A DNA stretch of 64,000 nt from Pseudomonadota bacterium (GTDB taxonomy: Bacteria; Chloroflexota; UBA5177), in assembly GCA_021324655.1 (NCBI GenBank), contig JAJPIP010000061.1:29209-93208 (forward strand), in the 5' to 3' direction. Of this stretch, positions 36,181 to 45,262 are shown in pieces. Position numbers and translations under genes: made by a program. A model generated the notes under the pieces. That model made no database searches. It saw only the letters and a list, made by a program, of their open reading frames with translations, and was not told where the DNA came from. Positions within the stretch are counted from its first letter, which is position 1. The number at the start of each line of letters is the position of its first letter.

Positions 36181-37821
36181 ATGCTGCGTGTTGACTCCGT
36201 CTCCAAGGCATACGCCGGAGAGCCGGTTCTCATCGACATCTCGTTTACGCTCGCCCCCGGAGCGAGGGTGGGTTTGGTCGGGCCGAACGGTTCCGGCAAG
36301 TCCACCCTGCTGCGCCTCATCGCCGGAGACCTCTCCCCTGACTCCGGCACCATCTGGATAGATCCACATAGCGAAGCCGGGTATCTGCCTCAGTACCCGG
36401 TCGACGAGCTGCGACTCTCAGTTCGCCAGTCCTTGCGCCGCGCCGCCGGCCGTCTGGGCGAGCTTGGGGCGAAGCTCGATGCCCTCGAGAGCCGGCTGGC
36501 CGATTCTCCTGCCGGTCAGGTGGAGTCATTGTTGGACGAGTACGCGGCGGTACAGGACGAATTCGAGAGGAGAGGCGGCTACGCCCTGGAGTCCCGCATG
36601 GAAACGGTCCTCAGCGGTCTCGCCGTCGACGTCGACCTCGAGACGCCGATCTCAGCCCTGTCCGGCGGCACGAAGACGAAGCTCTCGCTGGCGCGTCTGC
36701 TCCTCTCCGAAGCCAATCTCCTCTTGCTGGACGAACCGACGAATTACCTCGACCTGCCTGCGCTCTTGTGGCTCGAACGATTCGTCACGGAGTCAGACCG
36801 GAGCTACATCATCGTTTCACACGACCGGCACTTCCTCGACGCGACCATTGGGTCGGTCCTGGAGCTTGATCCCACCCATCACACGCTCCGGGAGTGGCCG
36901 GGAACCTACAGCGACTACACCGCCGCCCGGGAAAGCGAGCGACGAAAGCAGGTGGAGGCGTACCGGGACCAGGAATTGGCGATCGCCCGCATCGAAGAAG
37001 ACATTCGCCGTACCAAGGAGCAAGCGCGACGCACGGAGCGCGGCACCAGCAACGACGTCCTTCGCCGCTATGCCAAGAAGGTAGCGCGTAAAGCGGTCGT
37101 GAGGGAGCGTCGGCTGCAACGTGAGATGGATCGTGGCGAACAAATCGAGAAGCCGCTCCCCGGCTGGGGACTGCACCTCGTCGATCTGAATCGAGACCCC
37201 ATCGGTGACAACCGCCTTGTGGTAGAAGCGAACGACGTGCGGGCCGGGTACGGAGGGCAGGAGGTGTTGCACGGCGTGTCTTTCACGCTGCGGGGACGTG
37301 ATCGCGTCGCGCTGCTCGGCGAAAACGGGTCCGGCAAGACGACATTGCTCCGCTGCATCACCGGGGATATGCCTTATACCGGCTCGGTGAAGATGGGACC
37401 GAGTATTCGCGCTGGGGTGCTGTCCCAGGAGCAAGGCGACCTCCCGCCAAGTAGCACCGTGCTCGACGTTTTTCGCTCCCGAACCGAGATGCGTGAGGAC
37501 GAGGCGCGCACCTATCTTCATAAGTTCCTGATTTCCGGTGACGAAGCGCTCAAGCTGATCTCGGCCCTCAGCTACGGGCAGCGCGCCAAACTCGCCCTCG
37601 CCATGCTCGTTCTATGCGGCGCCAACTTTCTTATCCTGGATGAGCCCACGAGTCACATGGACCTGCCGGCGCTCGAGGCAATTGAGGAAGCGCTGGCGGC
37701 GTTTACCGGGCCGGTGCTGGTGGTATCGCACGATCGTGCATTTCTGGAGTCTGCCGGAATGAACCGGGTTCTGCTGCTCGACCACGGGGAGTTGACTGAG
37801 GTCGACGTGATGTCGGTCTGA
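36181..37821 (+). CDS. ABC-F family ATPase (ribosome-associated)
   Basis: 546 aa with two ABC domains and no membrane segments. First domain: Walker A GPNGSGKST, signature LSGGTKTKLSLA, Walker B LLLLDEPTNYLD. Second: GENGSGKTT, LSYGQRAKLALA, FLILDEPTSHMD. The roughly 90-residue charged linker (EERKQ, IARIEEDIRRTKEQARRT) is the P-site tRNA-interacting part of ABC-F proteins. It resembles both translation factors (EttA/Uup) and antibiotic-protection members; a long leader points to the latter. A TTG eight codons upstream is less likely than this ATG. Confidence 0.93.
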   Translation: MLRVDSVSKAYAGEPVLIDISFTLAPGARVGLVGPNGSGKSTLLRLIAGDLSPDSGTIWIDPHSEAGYLPQYPVDELRLSVRQSLRRAAGRLGELGAKLDALESRLADSPAGQVESLLDEYAAVQDEFERRGGYALESRMETVLSGLAVDVDLETPISALSGGTKTKLSLARLLLSEANLLLLDEPTNYLDLPALLWLERFVTESDRSYIIVSHDRHFLDATIGSVLELDPTHHTLREWPGTYSDYTAARESERRKQVEAYRDQELAIARIEEDIRRTKEQARRTERGTSNDVLRRYAKKVARKAVVRERRLQREMDRGEQIEKPLPGWGLHLVDLNRDPIGDNRLVVEANDVRAGYGGQEVLHGVSFTLRGRDRVALLGENGSGKTTLLRCITGDMPYTGSVKMGPSIRAGVLSQEQGDLPPSSTVLDVFRSRTEMREDEARTYLHKFLISGDEALKLISALSYGQRAKLALAMLVLCGANFLILDEPTSHMDLPALEAIEEALAAFTGPVLVVSHDRAFLESAGMNRVLLLDHGELTEVDVMSV

Positions 37822-37899
37822 CCGCCGCGACGGAAGACCCCAGGCGTCAGGAGTCTTTGTCCCCTATCGCTGCTATACGCCGGCTGCTTTACTGTCGAC

Positions 37900-40662
37900 A
37901 TGCGGAAACAAGCCTGGCCCTTCGCCTTTCCAGTCGTGATTACGGTGGCTCTCGCTGTGACGTCCATGGGCGGCGGGCTCCCGCCTGTCTCAGACCTGTG
38001 GGTCGTACTACTTGCGGTGGCCGGCCTGGTTGGCCTGGCGTTTCAACTTCACCGCGCCCAGGCATCCGCTCGCTACCACCAGGCAACGGCGGACGCCGTA
38101 TCCAATTACGCCGCGGGTGCCTTCTGCCTGGTCGACACCGCCGGCCGTATTGTGTCGCTCAGCCCGGCGGCCGATCGGTTACTGGCGAAGCAAGGAACGT
38201 CAACTCATAAGCTGCACGTCGCAGACACGATCCGGCTGGTTACTGACGACGGAGAAGACCCAGGCTGGCTGAAGGCGGCGCTTTCCGGTCAGGTGCTCCA
38301 CGGGCAAGGCCACGTTGTCGTCGGCGACGAGACCATCGCGGTCGGTTACGCGGCGGGCCCCATGACGGTCGACAGGCATGTGACCGGAGCGGTACTCCTG
38401 CTGTCCGAAAGTCAAGATGACACCGACAAAGCAGGCGGCGGCCAGGCCGACCAGCACTATCAGACTTTGGTGGAGATCTCGCCGGACGGGATGATACTCA
38501 CCGATGTTTATGGCTACGTTCAGCTCGCGAACCCTCGCGCGGCTGCGCTTCATGGTTTCGCCCGCAGCGAGGAACTCGCGGGGCGGCGACTCGTTGAGTT
38601 TGTCGCTCTCGACGATCGCTCGGACGTCTCGAGCCGTATGCGGGAGGCGCTGGAGAGCGGGGAGACGTTGACGTGTGAATACTCGGCACTTCACGCCGAC
38701 GGCAAGACTTTCCCCGCCGAGGCCGGAATCTCGGCCGTGCGGGAATCGGGGGAGACCAGAGGCCTGGTTCTCGTGATTCGAGATATCTCGCGGCACCGGC
38801 AGGCGGAAATGGCGTTGCAGGCGGTTCAGGAGCGGACGGACCTACGGCGCGAGGTCGCGGATATCCTGTCCCGGGCCGCCTCTCTGTCTGACTCGATTCC
38901 CCGTATCCTCGAAGCGTTGGCGACAACCGGCGGCTGGGATGCCGCGCTCTTCTGGCAGACCGACACGCGCGATGACCGGCTGCGCGTCGGATTCTCCTGG
39001 TCGTCTCCCGACGCACAGCTGGAGCAGTACGTTCTCTCCTGCGACAAGGCCTTCTTGCGCCCCCATACGGGGCTCATAGGTGAGTGTATCGTCCGCGGCG
39101 AGCCGGTTTGGGCGGCGGAGGTTGCCGGCGAAGGCAGGCTGAAACAGGCGCCGGGCGACAAGGGAGGGATACAGAGTGTGTTCTGCTATCCGCTTCGATC
39201 GGGCGGTGAGACGCAGGGAGTAATCCAGTTCGTGAGCCGGGACCTTCGGGCGCGCGATGCGACGGCGATTGAGACCGTCGAATCCGTCAGCTCGACCATC
39301 GCTCAGTTCCTCAAGCGGAAGCAGGCCGAACGCGAGCTCGAGCACCGCGCCATGCACGACTCACTGACCGACCTGCCGAATCGAGCTCTCTTTTACGCCA
39401 GGCTCGAGCGCGCGCTCTCGGTGGCATCGGTCGGGAGGAATCCGGTGGCCGTTCTCCTCATGGACATGGATCGGTTCAAAGAGGTTAACGACACGTTCGG
39501 CCACCTGCACGGCGACTTACTGCTCAAACAGGCCGCGATTCGATTGACGTCTGTCCTCCGGGAGTCTGACACGGTGGCGCGCCTGGGCGGCGACGAATTC
39601 GCCGTCCTTCTGCCGTCGGTCGACGAGGAAGCGGCAGTGACGGTCGCCAAAAAGATCCTGCGCTGCGTGGACAAGCCGTTCCCGGTGCAGGGCCAGATCC
39701 TCGATGTGGGAATCAGCGTCGGTATCGCCCTATATCCTGACCATGGGCTCGATGCCGGCGAGTTGCTGCAGCATGCCGATGTCGCCATGTACACGGCGAA
39801 ACGCGAAAAGTTGGGGATCGCGGTCTATGCGGCCGATAACGATCAGCACAACCCAGTCCGCTTCGCTCTGCAGGGAGACCTGCGGCGCGCCATTGAGAAT
39901 GGCGAGCTCTATCTCGTCTATCAACCGAAAGTTGACGTACGCACGGGCCATGTCGACGCGGTGGAGGCCCTGGCGCGGTGGCATCACCCCACCAAGGGCA
40001 TGATCCCGCCGGATGAGTTCATTCCGCTCGCCGAACAGACCGGACTGATCCGCCCTCTCACCATGTGGGTTCTGCGAGACGCGCTGCGCCAGCTCGCATC
40101 GTGGCTTGACGACGGTTTCGATTTACGTGTCGCGATCAACCTCTCCGCCCAGAATCTCCATGATCCACTTCTTGTGAAGTCGATCCGCGAGCTACTCGAC
40201 GAGCGCGGCATTGAGCCACGAAGACTGGCGGTAGAGGTGACGGAGAGCTCGATCATGGTTGACGCCGAACGGGCGCGGGCCACCCTCGAGAGTCTCCATC
40301 GGATGGGCGTGCGCATCTCCATAGATGATTTCGGCACGGGATATTCATCCCTTGCGTACCTGCACCACCTGCCGACCCAGGAGATCAAGATTGACAAGGC
40401 TTTCGTCCTGGACATGCTCGATGACGGAGAAGGCGCGTTCATCGCTCGCTCGGTCATCGATCTCGGTCATAACTTCGGTTTGAAGGTCGTCGCCGAGGGA
40501 GTGGAGAACGAAGAAACGTACAAATTGCTCGACTCCATGGAGTGCGACCACGTGCAGGGCTATTACCTGAGCCCGCCGCTGGCATCCGGCGAGCTGACGC
40601 GCTGGCTGGAGGACCGCGGAGCTCCCAAGCGCGGCAAAATCCTCCACATCGGAACCGGTTAA
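37900..40662 (+). CDS. PAS-GAF-GGDEF-EAL cyclic-di-GMP signalling protein
   Basis: 920 aa. Two membrane segments (about 9-22 and 29-48), then two PAS domains (about 60-175 and 188-305), a GAF domain (about 325-475), a GGDEF domain with an intact GGDEF at 563-567 and an EAL domain with EAL at 689-691. HDSLTDLPNRALFYA and VDAVEALARWHHP are the domain openings; GIRISIDDFGTGYSS-like and KVVAEGVEN motifs also fit. Both catalytic motifs look intact, so it may make or degrade c-di-GMP in response to PAS/GAF signals. Start ATG 37900 has no clear ribosome site. Confidence 0.94.
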   Translation: MRKQAWPFAFPVVITVALAVTSMGGGLPPVSDLWVVLLAVAGLVGLAFQLHRAQASARYHQATADAVSNYAAGAFCLVDTAGRIVSLSPAADRLLAKQGTSTHKLHVADTIRLVTDDGEDPGWLKAALSGQVLHGQGHVVVGDETIAVGYAAGPMTVDRHVTGAVLLLSESQDDTDKAGGGQADQHYQTLVEISPDGMILTDVYGYVQLANPRAAALHGFARSEELAGRRLVEFVALDDRSDVSSRMREALESGETLTCEYSALHADGKTFPAEAGISAVRESGETRGLVLVIRDISRHRQAEMALQAVQERTDLRREVADILSRAASLSDSIPRILEALATTGGWDAALFWQTDTRDDRLRVGFSWSSPDAQLEQYVLSCDKAFLRPHTGLIGECIVRGEPVWAAEVAGEGRLKQAPGDKGGIQSVFCYPLRSGGETQGVIQFVSRDLRARDATAIETVESVSSTIAQFLKRKQAERELEHRAMHDSLTDLPNRALFYARLERALSVASVGRNPVAVLLMDMDRFKEVNDTFGHLHGDLLLKQAAIRLTSVLRESDTVARLGGDEFAVLLPSVDEEAAVTVAKKILRCVDKPFPVQGQILDVGISVGIALYPDHGLDAGELLQHADVAMYTAKREKLGIAVYAADNDQHNPVRFALQGDLRRAIENGELYLVYQPKVDVRTGHVDAVEALARWHHPTKGMIPPDEFIPLAEQTGLIRPLTMWVLRDALRQLASWLDDGFDLRVAINLSAQNLHDPLLVKSIRELLDERGIEPRRLAVEVTESSIMVDAERARATLESLHRMGVRISIDDFGTGYSSLAYLHHLPTQEIKIDKAFVLDMLDDGEGAFIARSVIDLGHNFGLKVVAEGVENEETYKLLDSMECDHVQGYYLSPPLASGELTRWLEDRGAPKRGKILHIGTG

Positions 40663-40766
40663 ATCGGCTCGGATCAATCCTCTTCCGAACTATTGTCTTC
40701 GCGCGGCGGGCATGTTACTGTGCCATCACGTGGGCGCGTGCGGCGTCCGAATCTGGAGGGGGCTCT

Positions 40767-40970
40767 GTGGAAGAACGACAGGAGCGGAGGTCAGGGCGCG
40801 AAAGGCGACGTGGGGTTGATCGACGCACCGACACTGCTCGGCGCATGGCGTGGAACCGGGAGAGAGGGCTCGACGTTCTGATAGGCGAAGAATGGGACCG
40901 CCGGAGCGGACAGGACCGCCGCGGCCATCCGCTCTATCAGCGCCGCAACACACCCACGTCCGCGGCGTAG
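40767..40970 (+). CDS. Arg-rich small protein with a repeated DRRSG motif
   Basis: 67 aa from a GTG preceded by GGAGGGG. The motif ERRSGRERRRGVDRRTD is followed 25 residues later by EWDRRSGQDRRGHP, giving two copies of a basic DRRSG-type element that is often seen at the tails of signalling proteins. It sits 104 bases downstream of the PAS-GGDEF-EAL gene on the same strand. Function unknown and existence moderately supported. Confidence 0.5.
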   Translation: MEERQERRSGRERRRGVDRRTDTARRMAWNRERGLDVLIGEEWDRRSGQDRRGHPLYQRRNTPTSAA

Positions 40971-41294
40971 AGCGGCATTGCCCGCCTCATCGGCGGAGCC
41001 TCGCCACTCGAACCGAGTCCGGGTGCGGTTCGCCGTCCTTAAAGGGAAAGGCCCCCGTGCGTAAAGGGAAAAGCACAGGGGCCTCGGAGCGGAACGGGAA
41101 TTGCGGCTATCAAACCACACGGACGGCCGGGCCGTGGAGAGCAGGAAGTCCTGAAACCCGCGGGACCAAAGTCTGACGGACGGCAGGTGGTTTCGGCCGA
41201 ACGGCATGACAGTTGCTCCGTTTTGCACCGAAGTCCTCATGCCGCCCAGCCGCGGGACAGACCTCTCCCTCACGCCGGCGGCGTCGAGACGTTC
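40971..41294. other. 324-base region with a strong hairpin
   Basis: No supported gene. At 41049-41084 AGGCCCCCGTGC and GCACAGGGGCCT form an almost perfect stem (one C/A mismatch) around a 12-base loop. It lies between the Arg-rich gene and hypA, which end towards it, so it may be a bidirectional terminator; there is no U-run. The motif AAAGGGAAA occurs twice, before and within the loop. Confidence 0.4.
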
Positions 41295-41654
41295 CTACTG
41301 AGGGACCATGCCGACGGGGACCCGAGCCGTCTCGACCGACTCGACACGCAACTCATCGCCCGAAGCGAGATGGAGATCGGCACCGCGGCAGGCGTGACAC
41401 GCAAGCGGCCGAGAGTCCGAGAGGCTGGCGCAGCGGCACGACCGGCAGAGAGCGATCGCCGGGATCTCGTCGATGACCAGATCCGCTCCGTCGACTTCAG
41501 TTCCCTGCGCGAGCACCCTGAAACTGCGGTGGAGGTCCGTCGGGACCACCTCCCGTAAACAGCCCACGCTGACCCGGACTCGCGTTACCCGCTGTCCTCG
41601 CGCCTGACGGCGCGCAATATCCACCACCGACTGGGCAATCGAGCGTTCGTGCAA
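41295..41654 (-). CDS. hypA: Hydrogenase/urease nickel metallochaperone HypA
   Basis: 119 aa. The N-terminus MHERSIAQSVVDIA matches the MHE nickel-binding start (His2), and the zinc site is CRSC about 70 residues in plus CHAC further on. HypA delivers nickel to [NiFe]-hydrogenase or urease. None of their genes, nor hypB, is nearby in this window, so it is an orphan. A TATAGT box at 41704-41709 on the minus strand may be its -10. Confidence 0.87.
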   Translation of the reverse strand: MHERSIAQSVVDIARRQARGQRVTRVRVSVGCLREVVPTDLHRSFRVLAQGTEVDGADLVIDEIPAIALCRSCRCASLSDSRPLACHACRGADLHLASGDELRVESVETARVPVGMVPQ

Positions 41655-42119
41655 CGCTACCCTCCCGGTGCGCCGCCACCGCGCACGCGGTGGGGAGCAA
41701 CTTCGACTATACCACTCGCCGATCGGGTCCCGCCGCTTCGATTCATGTCGCCGGCGCGATGGGGCCGTATCTCCTGCCCGCGGCAGGACCTCCGCCTCTG
41801 CCCGGTTGGGGCGGCGTCGGGTTCAATACCGGTAGTTCTATCCAATCTCCTCCGCGGCCCCCGCGCCCTCCGTCCAGGCGCGGGGGCCGCCTCGTTCGTC
41901 AACGAAGACCGCGCCCGACCAATGGTGTGCCCGAATGTTGGATGACTCGTCCACCGGACGCGCCGCCCGCCGCCGATGCAAGGCTCTGCGGGCTCTGTGG
42001 GACGTGTTGCGGTCCTACGGGGCCCCGCCCGGCGGCTACGACCGCGGGTATGACCTCGAGGCGGCAGCACCGGGCAGCGCGCTCGGCCGGGACGATCTCC
42101 ATGCGCCGGCGCGCGACGA
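41655..42119. other. 465-base region without a clear gene, with a GC-rich hairpin
   Basis: A perfect 14-base stem lies at 41854-41867 and 41877-41890 (GCGGCCCCCGCGCC and its complement) around a 9-base loop. A 66-codon frame at 41935-42135 (MLDDSSTGRAARR) could be a small gene but has no ribosome site and overlaps the amidohydrolase end. A tRNA-Sec-like look at 41790-41850 was examined and rejected. I call nothing functional here. Confidence 0.4.
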
Positions 42120-43265
42120 CTACGCCAAACCGTAGAGCCGTGCAGCGTTCCGGTTCAGCACAGCCTGTCCAACGGCCTCGGCGTCCTGCCGCGCCAGATC
42201 ACCGTCGGCGACCAGCTCCGTGATCGCATCCGCCAGCACACGCCGTCCGTCGGTCGCGCTCAGCCAGTAGAACTCCGGTAACAAGACGGCGTCGGACGCA
42301 TACAGCAGCTTGGAGGTTGGCGCGACACCCAGGGCTTCTCGCGTGAACTCCCGCATCGCTCCCACGCTGAGATAGGGGATCGCATAGGAGAGATCCATGA
42401 ACACCTGGTCATAGACCGCACACAGATACCCGGCCTGGCGCGTGTACGGGTAGCTCTCATGAAGCAGGACCGTCTTCATGCCACGAAATGCCGGATTCTC
42501 CAGCACCCAGCGCAAGTGCAGCGGATTGGCAAGCAGCATGTCGGCATCGGTGTCTCCGTAGCCCGTGTGAAACTGGACGGGCAGCTCCTGACGTGCTGCC
42601 TCCTCGAAAGCGATGATCAACAAGGTGTCAAGCAGAGGTTTGTGCTCGAGGCGCAGCCGCCGCCCCCGCTCCACCTCCGTCCGGGCTGCACGAAACGCGG
42701 CCAGAATGAGGTTGCTCGCATGAGGGCCGATGGCGAGCCCCGTGCGGTAGGCGGCGATCGATTTCAGGCCGACAAAGCCTCTCGAGCGCACATCGCGCAG
42801 CTCGTCGCGCAGCGCGTTCTCGACATCCTCGAACCGGTGGTGCTGTGCGATGAGATCTTGCATCAGCAACTCCAGCCGCAACAGCGACGCGGTACGAACG
42901 CCGGTGATCCGAGTGAAGTCCTTATTCGGGATGGCGACATCCTTGCTGGGTAGACCCTCGTCGATGACGAGCGTGTCCGTATTGGTTGGATCAAAAACGG
43001 CCGCAATCAACTGTTCACCGTCCCGGCTCTGCCGCGCGGCGAAGACGGCTTCAGGAGTCGGCTCGCAGTCAAAGAACGTCGCCAACCTCGCGACGAGTCG
43101 CCGCACGAAAGCAGTCGTTCGTACGTGGCCGGGGGACATACCTTCTCTGCCCTCAGTGAAGCAGCCCAGCCAGACGTTGATGTCCTGGATATTCTGATCA
43201 CGCACCACGGCGTGGCAGTGATTATCAATCAGAGGGATGAACTCGAAGTCGAGGGTCGCCCGCAC
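42120..43265 (-). CDS. Amidohydrolase-family protein (FluG N-terminal-type)
   Basis: 381 aa. IPLIDNHCHAVV carries the metal-binding HxH, VQFHTGYGDTDADM a further His, TVLLHESYPYTRQAGYLCA another, and KLLYASDAVLLPEFYWL the late Asp; this is the amidohydrolase-2 layout seen in the N-terminal half of FluG. It follows the glutamine-synthetase-like gene by nine bases, so the two act together. It may hydrolyse an amide or ester made by the partner (inference). Confidence 0.85.
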   Translation of the reverse strand: MRATLDFEFIPLIDNHCHAVVRDQNIQDINVWLGCFTEGREGMSPGHVRTTAFVRRLVARLATFFDCEPTPEAVFAARQSRDGEQLIAAVFDPTNTDTLVIDEGLPSKDVAIPNKDFTRITGVRTASLLRLELLMQDLIAQHHRFEDVENALRDELRDVRSRGFVGLKSIAAYRTGLAIGPHASNLILAAFRAARTEVERGRRLRLEHKPLLDTLLIIAFEEAARQELPVQFHTGYGDTDADMLLANPLHLRWVLENPAFRGMKTVLLHESYPYTRQAGYLCAVYDQVFMDLSYAIPYLSVGAMREFTREALGVAPTSKLLYASDAVLLPEFYWLSATDGRRVLADAITELVADGDLARQDAEAVGQAVLNRNAARLYGLA

Positions 43266-43274
43266 GACTTGCTC

Positions 43275-44651
43275 CTAGAACTTGTAGAAGTGGTTGCGGA
43301 TCTCGAAGTCTTCGTCCTCCGCCGCGAAAGCGGCGTTGTCCGCGCGATGCACAGCCAGGTAGGCGCGCGCCAGGAACTCTCCGAGGGCGTCCGTCAGCAG
43401 CCTGTCCTGCTCGAGCTGTTGCAATGCGGACTCGGGATCGGTGGGAAGGCGGCGGATCCCGCGCTCCGCTCGCTCCGCCTCGCTCAGATTGGCCGGATCA
43501 TGCTCGGAGGGCGGACCGGGTTCGATGGACCGGTCGATCCCGTCCAGCACCGCCGCGATGATGCCGCCGAGAGCAAGGTACGGGTTCGCCGAGTTGTCGA
43601 CCGGCTTGAGCTCCAGGTTGAAGCTCCCTTCCTCGTTGCCCCAGAACGGGGACGAAACACGTATCGCAGCCTCGCGATTGTCAAACCCCCAGGCCGTGAA
43701 GGCGCTGCTCCAGGCATGTGGCTGCAAACGCCGGTAGGAGTTGTAGCTGGGACACGTCAGGGCGATGAGCGCCGGTAGGTACGTCAGAAGTCCGCCAATG
43801 GCGTGGCGGCCCAAATCGCTCAGGCCGCGCGGCGCGTTCGGGTCGTACAGGAGATTACGGCCGGTCTCGGTATCCCACAGCGAAAAGTGGACATGCGCGC
43901 CACTTCCGACCGTCCCGGGAAAGGGCTTCGGCGCGAAAGACGCCAGCAAGCCGTGGCGCAGGCCGACGCCGCGGACGGTGTCCCGGACCTTAATCTGGTT
44001 GTCCGCCGCCCGTAATGCCGGCGCATGGCGTATCGCAATCTCCTGCTGGCCGGGGCCATACTCGTTGATCGCCTGCTCGACGAGCAGCCCTTGCTGCTCC
44101 AGAGCGTCCACGATGTCGTGCATCACGTCGGCGCTCAAGTCAAGGCCGATCGCACTGTAGACCGGGGCACTGTCAAACGGGATAAACCGGCCGTCCACCT
44201 CGCGGGCCAGGAAGAACTCGTCCTCAAACGAGGCTTCCACCCGTATCCCATGGTCGCCCGCTCGCTCGATCATGCGCTTGAGGAAGCCGCGAGGATCGGC
44301 GCCCCAATCCTGATGGTCGAGTCCGACCTGATTGCAGAGGACGCTCGCGCTCGACGGAACCCAGGGCAATACGGAGAAGGTGGACGGGTCCGGCACGAGA
44401 CGGATCTCGCCAACCGGCTCCATGCCCTCGACCGGGACGAGCTGCTCCAGAAAACTCATCGCCATTTGCGCGCGGGTCAAGCCGACCCCCTCCCGCAGCT
44501 TGTCGGCCAGGCGTCGGGCGTGCGCGGTCTTGCCGCGTGTCACACCGCTCAGATCGCAGTAGAGGAATCGGACCAACTGGACGCGCGCGTCGCGGGCCTC
44601 CGCCACAACCCTCTCGTCGTCGACGACGTCGGGTACGAGAGAACCTACCAT
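43275..44651 (-). CDS. Glutamine-synthetase-like ligase (FluG C-terminal-type)
   Basis: 458 aa. Glutamine-synthetase catalytic motifs: VEASFEDEFFL, NEYGPGQQEIA, SGAHVHFSLWD, NREAAIRV and ELKPVDNSANPYLALG. The Lys in ELKP is typical of FluG/polyamine-ligase types where true GlnA has Arg, so the amine acceptor is probably not ammonia. It is probably ATP-dependent. The chosen ATG follows a modest GGCGGG box; the upstream ATG would add 11 Arg-rich residues. Confidence 0.88.
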   Translation of the reverse strand: MVGSLVPDVVDDERVVAEARDARVQLVRFLYCDLSGVTRGKTAHARRLADKLREGVGLTRAQMAMSFLEQLVPVEGMEPVGEIRLVPDPSTFSVLPWVPSSASVLCNQVGLDHQDWGADPRGFLKRMIERAGDHGIRVEASFEDEFFLAREVDGRFIPFDSAPVYSAIGLDLSADVMHDIVDALEQQGLLVEQAINEYGPGQQEIAIRHAPALRAADNQIKVRDTVRGVGLRHGLLASFAPKPFPGTVGSGAHVHFSLWDTETGRNLLYDPNAPRGLSDLGRHAIGGLLTYLPALIALTCPSYNSYRRLQPHAWSSAFTAWGFDNREAAIRVSSPFWGNEEGSFNLELKPVDNSANPYLALGGIIAAVLDGIDRSIEPGPPSEHDPANLSEAERAERGIRRLPTDPESALQQLEQDRLLTDALGEFLARAYLAVHRADNAAFAAEDEDFEIRNHFYKF

Positions 44652-45262
44652 CCCGCCTGCCCGCCGAGCTCTTCGTCGGGGCACCGCGCTGCGTCCACGT
44701 CCGAGAGCGTCCGGTCGATTATCTCCGGCCCCTGGTCCACCTGTTCTCGCATCATCGCCAGTACGTTGGAGTCGATGCCGCTACAGTACAAAATCAATCC
44801 AGGTTCCTTGCATCCGTAGACGAGCCGTGCTCGTGATAGATGACACAGAATTGGGTGACGCAGTCACGATCCAGGTGCTCGGGAAGGGACGGCGGCGCGA
44901 GGCGGAAGCCTTCATCCGAAGCGACTTCTCACGGCCATCGTAGTCGGCCCCGGATCAAGTGTCAACGAAAGGGGACCGAGCGATATGAACGACCCAGGGT
45001 CGCATATCATGGCCCATCGGCCGGATCGCCTGCCGCGGTCCGTCGAGGAAGTGTCACGACGCCGGGACGCGGAACCGGTGGACGAGGCGACTCGCTCTGT
45101 CAAAAAGTCAGAGCGCGTCCCGGGAACGCGGGCGGCCCGGGGCGTCGGATGGAACCGGTCGCCGATGTCTACCCCGCCCCAAATGGCGGAACGCGCGGCA
45201 CCGGCGGAGGGCTGCGCGGAGAGGCTGGGATCCACCGCACGCCACGCGGAAACGAACGGCTC
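44652..45262. other. 611-base region without a confident gene
   Basis: The amidase gene has an open frame reaching back to 44840, but its upstream part is not conserved-looking. A 93-codon frame at 44985-45266 (MNDPGSHIMAHRP) overlaps the amidase ATG by four bases and has a GGGGA box, so it could be a short coupled gene, but composition is unconvincing. The region must hold the divergent promoters of the GS-like and amidase genes. Confidence 0.35.

Noticed and set aside
41790..41850. tRNA-Sec-like D-arm (CTGCCC/GGGCGG) and TTCAA anticodon-type loop near hypA
   Set aside because: The anticodon stem works only with an 8-base loop, no T-arm with TTCRA follows at the right distance, and the acceptor strands do not pair.
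41935..42135. 66-codon frame with acidic/Tyr-rich end
   Set aside because: No ribosome site, overlap with the amidohydrolase end and no family.
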